A DNA stretch of 6,392 bases, taken from Verrucomicrobiales bacterium. Lineage in GTDB: Bacteria; Verrucomicrobiota; Verrucomicrobiia; Verrucomicrobiales; DEV007. The stretch lies in NCBI GenBank assembly GCA_023253615.1, contig JALRFZ010000725.1, positions 1 to 6,392 of the forward strand, in the 5' to 3' direction. A model generated the notes under the pieces. It worked only from the letters and a program-made list of their open reading frames with translations. It was not told where the DNA came from and did no database searches. The position numbers and the translations under genes were made by a program. Shown in pieces: positions 5,926 to 6,392 of this stretch (its first letter is position 1; every line of letters starts with the position of its first letter).

Positions 5926-6392
5926 TCAACCGACCAGTTGACGAACGTCAATCGTCGCGTCCGGGAAGCGGGCCGGAGCCGCCTCGCCGTTTTGCAGAAT
6001 GGTCTTCGATTCGTAACCGAGGAACTGCGGTTGCCGGTAAATCTCGAGCTGCTTCTGCGGGACGTTGAGGATCCACACTTCCTCGATGCCGGCTTTCGCG
6101 TAGAGGGGAAGCTTCACGTTCTGGTCGAAGGCAAGGCTGGAGTCGGCGACTTCGATGATGAGGAAGACATCTTCTGCGACGGGGTGCCGCGACCGGTAAT
6201 GATCCTGGGATGGACGGAGAAGCATCAGGTCAGGTTCGGGCATGTCGGACTCGCCGAGTTGAAGCGGGCCCTGGGTTGCAACGAGCCAGCGCGCAAGAGC
6301 TCGATCCGAAAACCACTGCGAAAGCAAGTAGACCGACCCGCTGTGAAAGGGACCAATGGGCAGCATATCGACAATCTCCCCGTCAATGAGTT
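5926..6392 (-). CDS. Uma2 family protein (DUF820, PD-(D/E)XK nuclease fold), N-terminus beyond window
   Basis: This gene reads leftward; its stop is at 5926-5928 and its start lies beyond the right edge. The frame stays open to base 6390 and encodes LIDGEIVDM before the first visible ATG (6366), and that segment plus LPIGPFHSG is the conserved Uma2 N-terminal motif, so the ATG at 6366 is internal. 154 residues are visible of a usual 180-200. Core nuclease-fold motifs are P-E-P-D-L-M-L-L (acidic metal ligand) and F-L-I-I-E-V-A-D-S-S, followed by LPLYAKAGIEEVWILNV, the most recognisable part of the family. Uma2 proteins are named putative endonucleases and are found in large numbers in cyanobacteria, Planctomycetota and relatives, but their cellular role is unknown. 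It converges on the CoA-transferase with four bases between the stops and no terminator. Confidence 0.88.
   Translation of the reverse strand, partial: LIDGEIVDMLPIGPFHSGSVYLLSQWFSDRALARWLVATQGPLQLGESDMPEPDLMLLRPSQDHYRSRHPVAEDVFLIIEVADSSLAFDQNVKLPLYAKAGIEEVWILNVPQKQLEIYRQPQFLGYESKTILQNGEAAPARFPDATIDVRQLVG

Noticed and set aside
5133..5951. 272-codon open frame on the minus strand opposite the CoA-transferase
   Set aside because: Shadow of the strongly supported CoA-transferase; its translation is rich in R, E, H and A without family motifs. The same applies to the minus-strand frames at 4368-5123 and 3534-4274.

Overview
The window is GC-rich with compact, high-GC-third-position coding sequence. 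It looks like a chromosomal segment from a free-living heterotroph, most likely Verrucomicrobiota, with Planctomycetota as the alternative. This guess rests on a secreted sulfatase beside a secreted sialidase-fold protein, the style of the aminotransferase and Uma2 proteins, weak or absent Shine-Dalgarno sequences, and short tandem repeats packed into the gaps between genes. It is an inference, not a demonstrated assignment.

Layout from left to right. Positions 1-381 (minus) hold the N-terminal third of a class V PLP aminotransferase of the alanine-glyoxylate / serine-pyruvate type, cut by the window edge. Positions 382-669 are a divergent intergenic region with a short palindrome, a hairpin and two facing copies of a 10-nt-period repeat. 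Three genes on the plus strand follow: a secreted BNR/Asp-box sialidase-like protein (670-1935), a secreted formylglycine-type sulfatase (2013-3506) and a FabG/PhaB-like short-chain dehydrogenase (3549-4307). A further plus-strand gene (4407-5921) encodes a fused alpha-beta family I CoA-transferase closely resembling E. coli YdiF. Positions 5926-6392 (minus) hold a Uma2-family protein (PD-(D/E)XK nuclease fold) that runs off the right edge and converges on the CoA-transferase with only four bases between them.

Functionally the plus-strand genes fall into two pairs. The sialidase-like protein and sulfatase are exported and could act together on a sulfated glycan. The dehydrogenase and CoA-transferase fit short-chain acyl-CoA chemistry, for example 3-hydroxybutyrate/acetoacetate interconversion and CoA activation. 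The 42-base gap between sulfatase and dehydrogenase suggests co-transcription, but the substrates are not proven by sequence.

I saw no convincing new defence or mobile system. The most unusual content is non-coding. There is a 29-nt near-perfect inverted repeat that spans the sialidase stop codon and the sulfatase leader, a heptamer array, and a 34-nt three-unit 10-nt repeat present as an inverted pair (32/34 identical) flanking the whole sialidase-sulfatase-dehydrogenase block, with a third, degenerate copy beside it.
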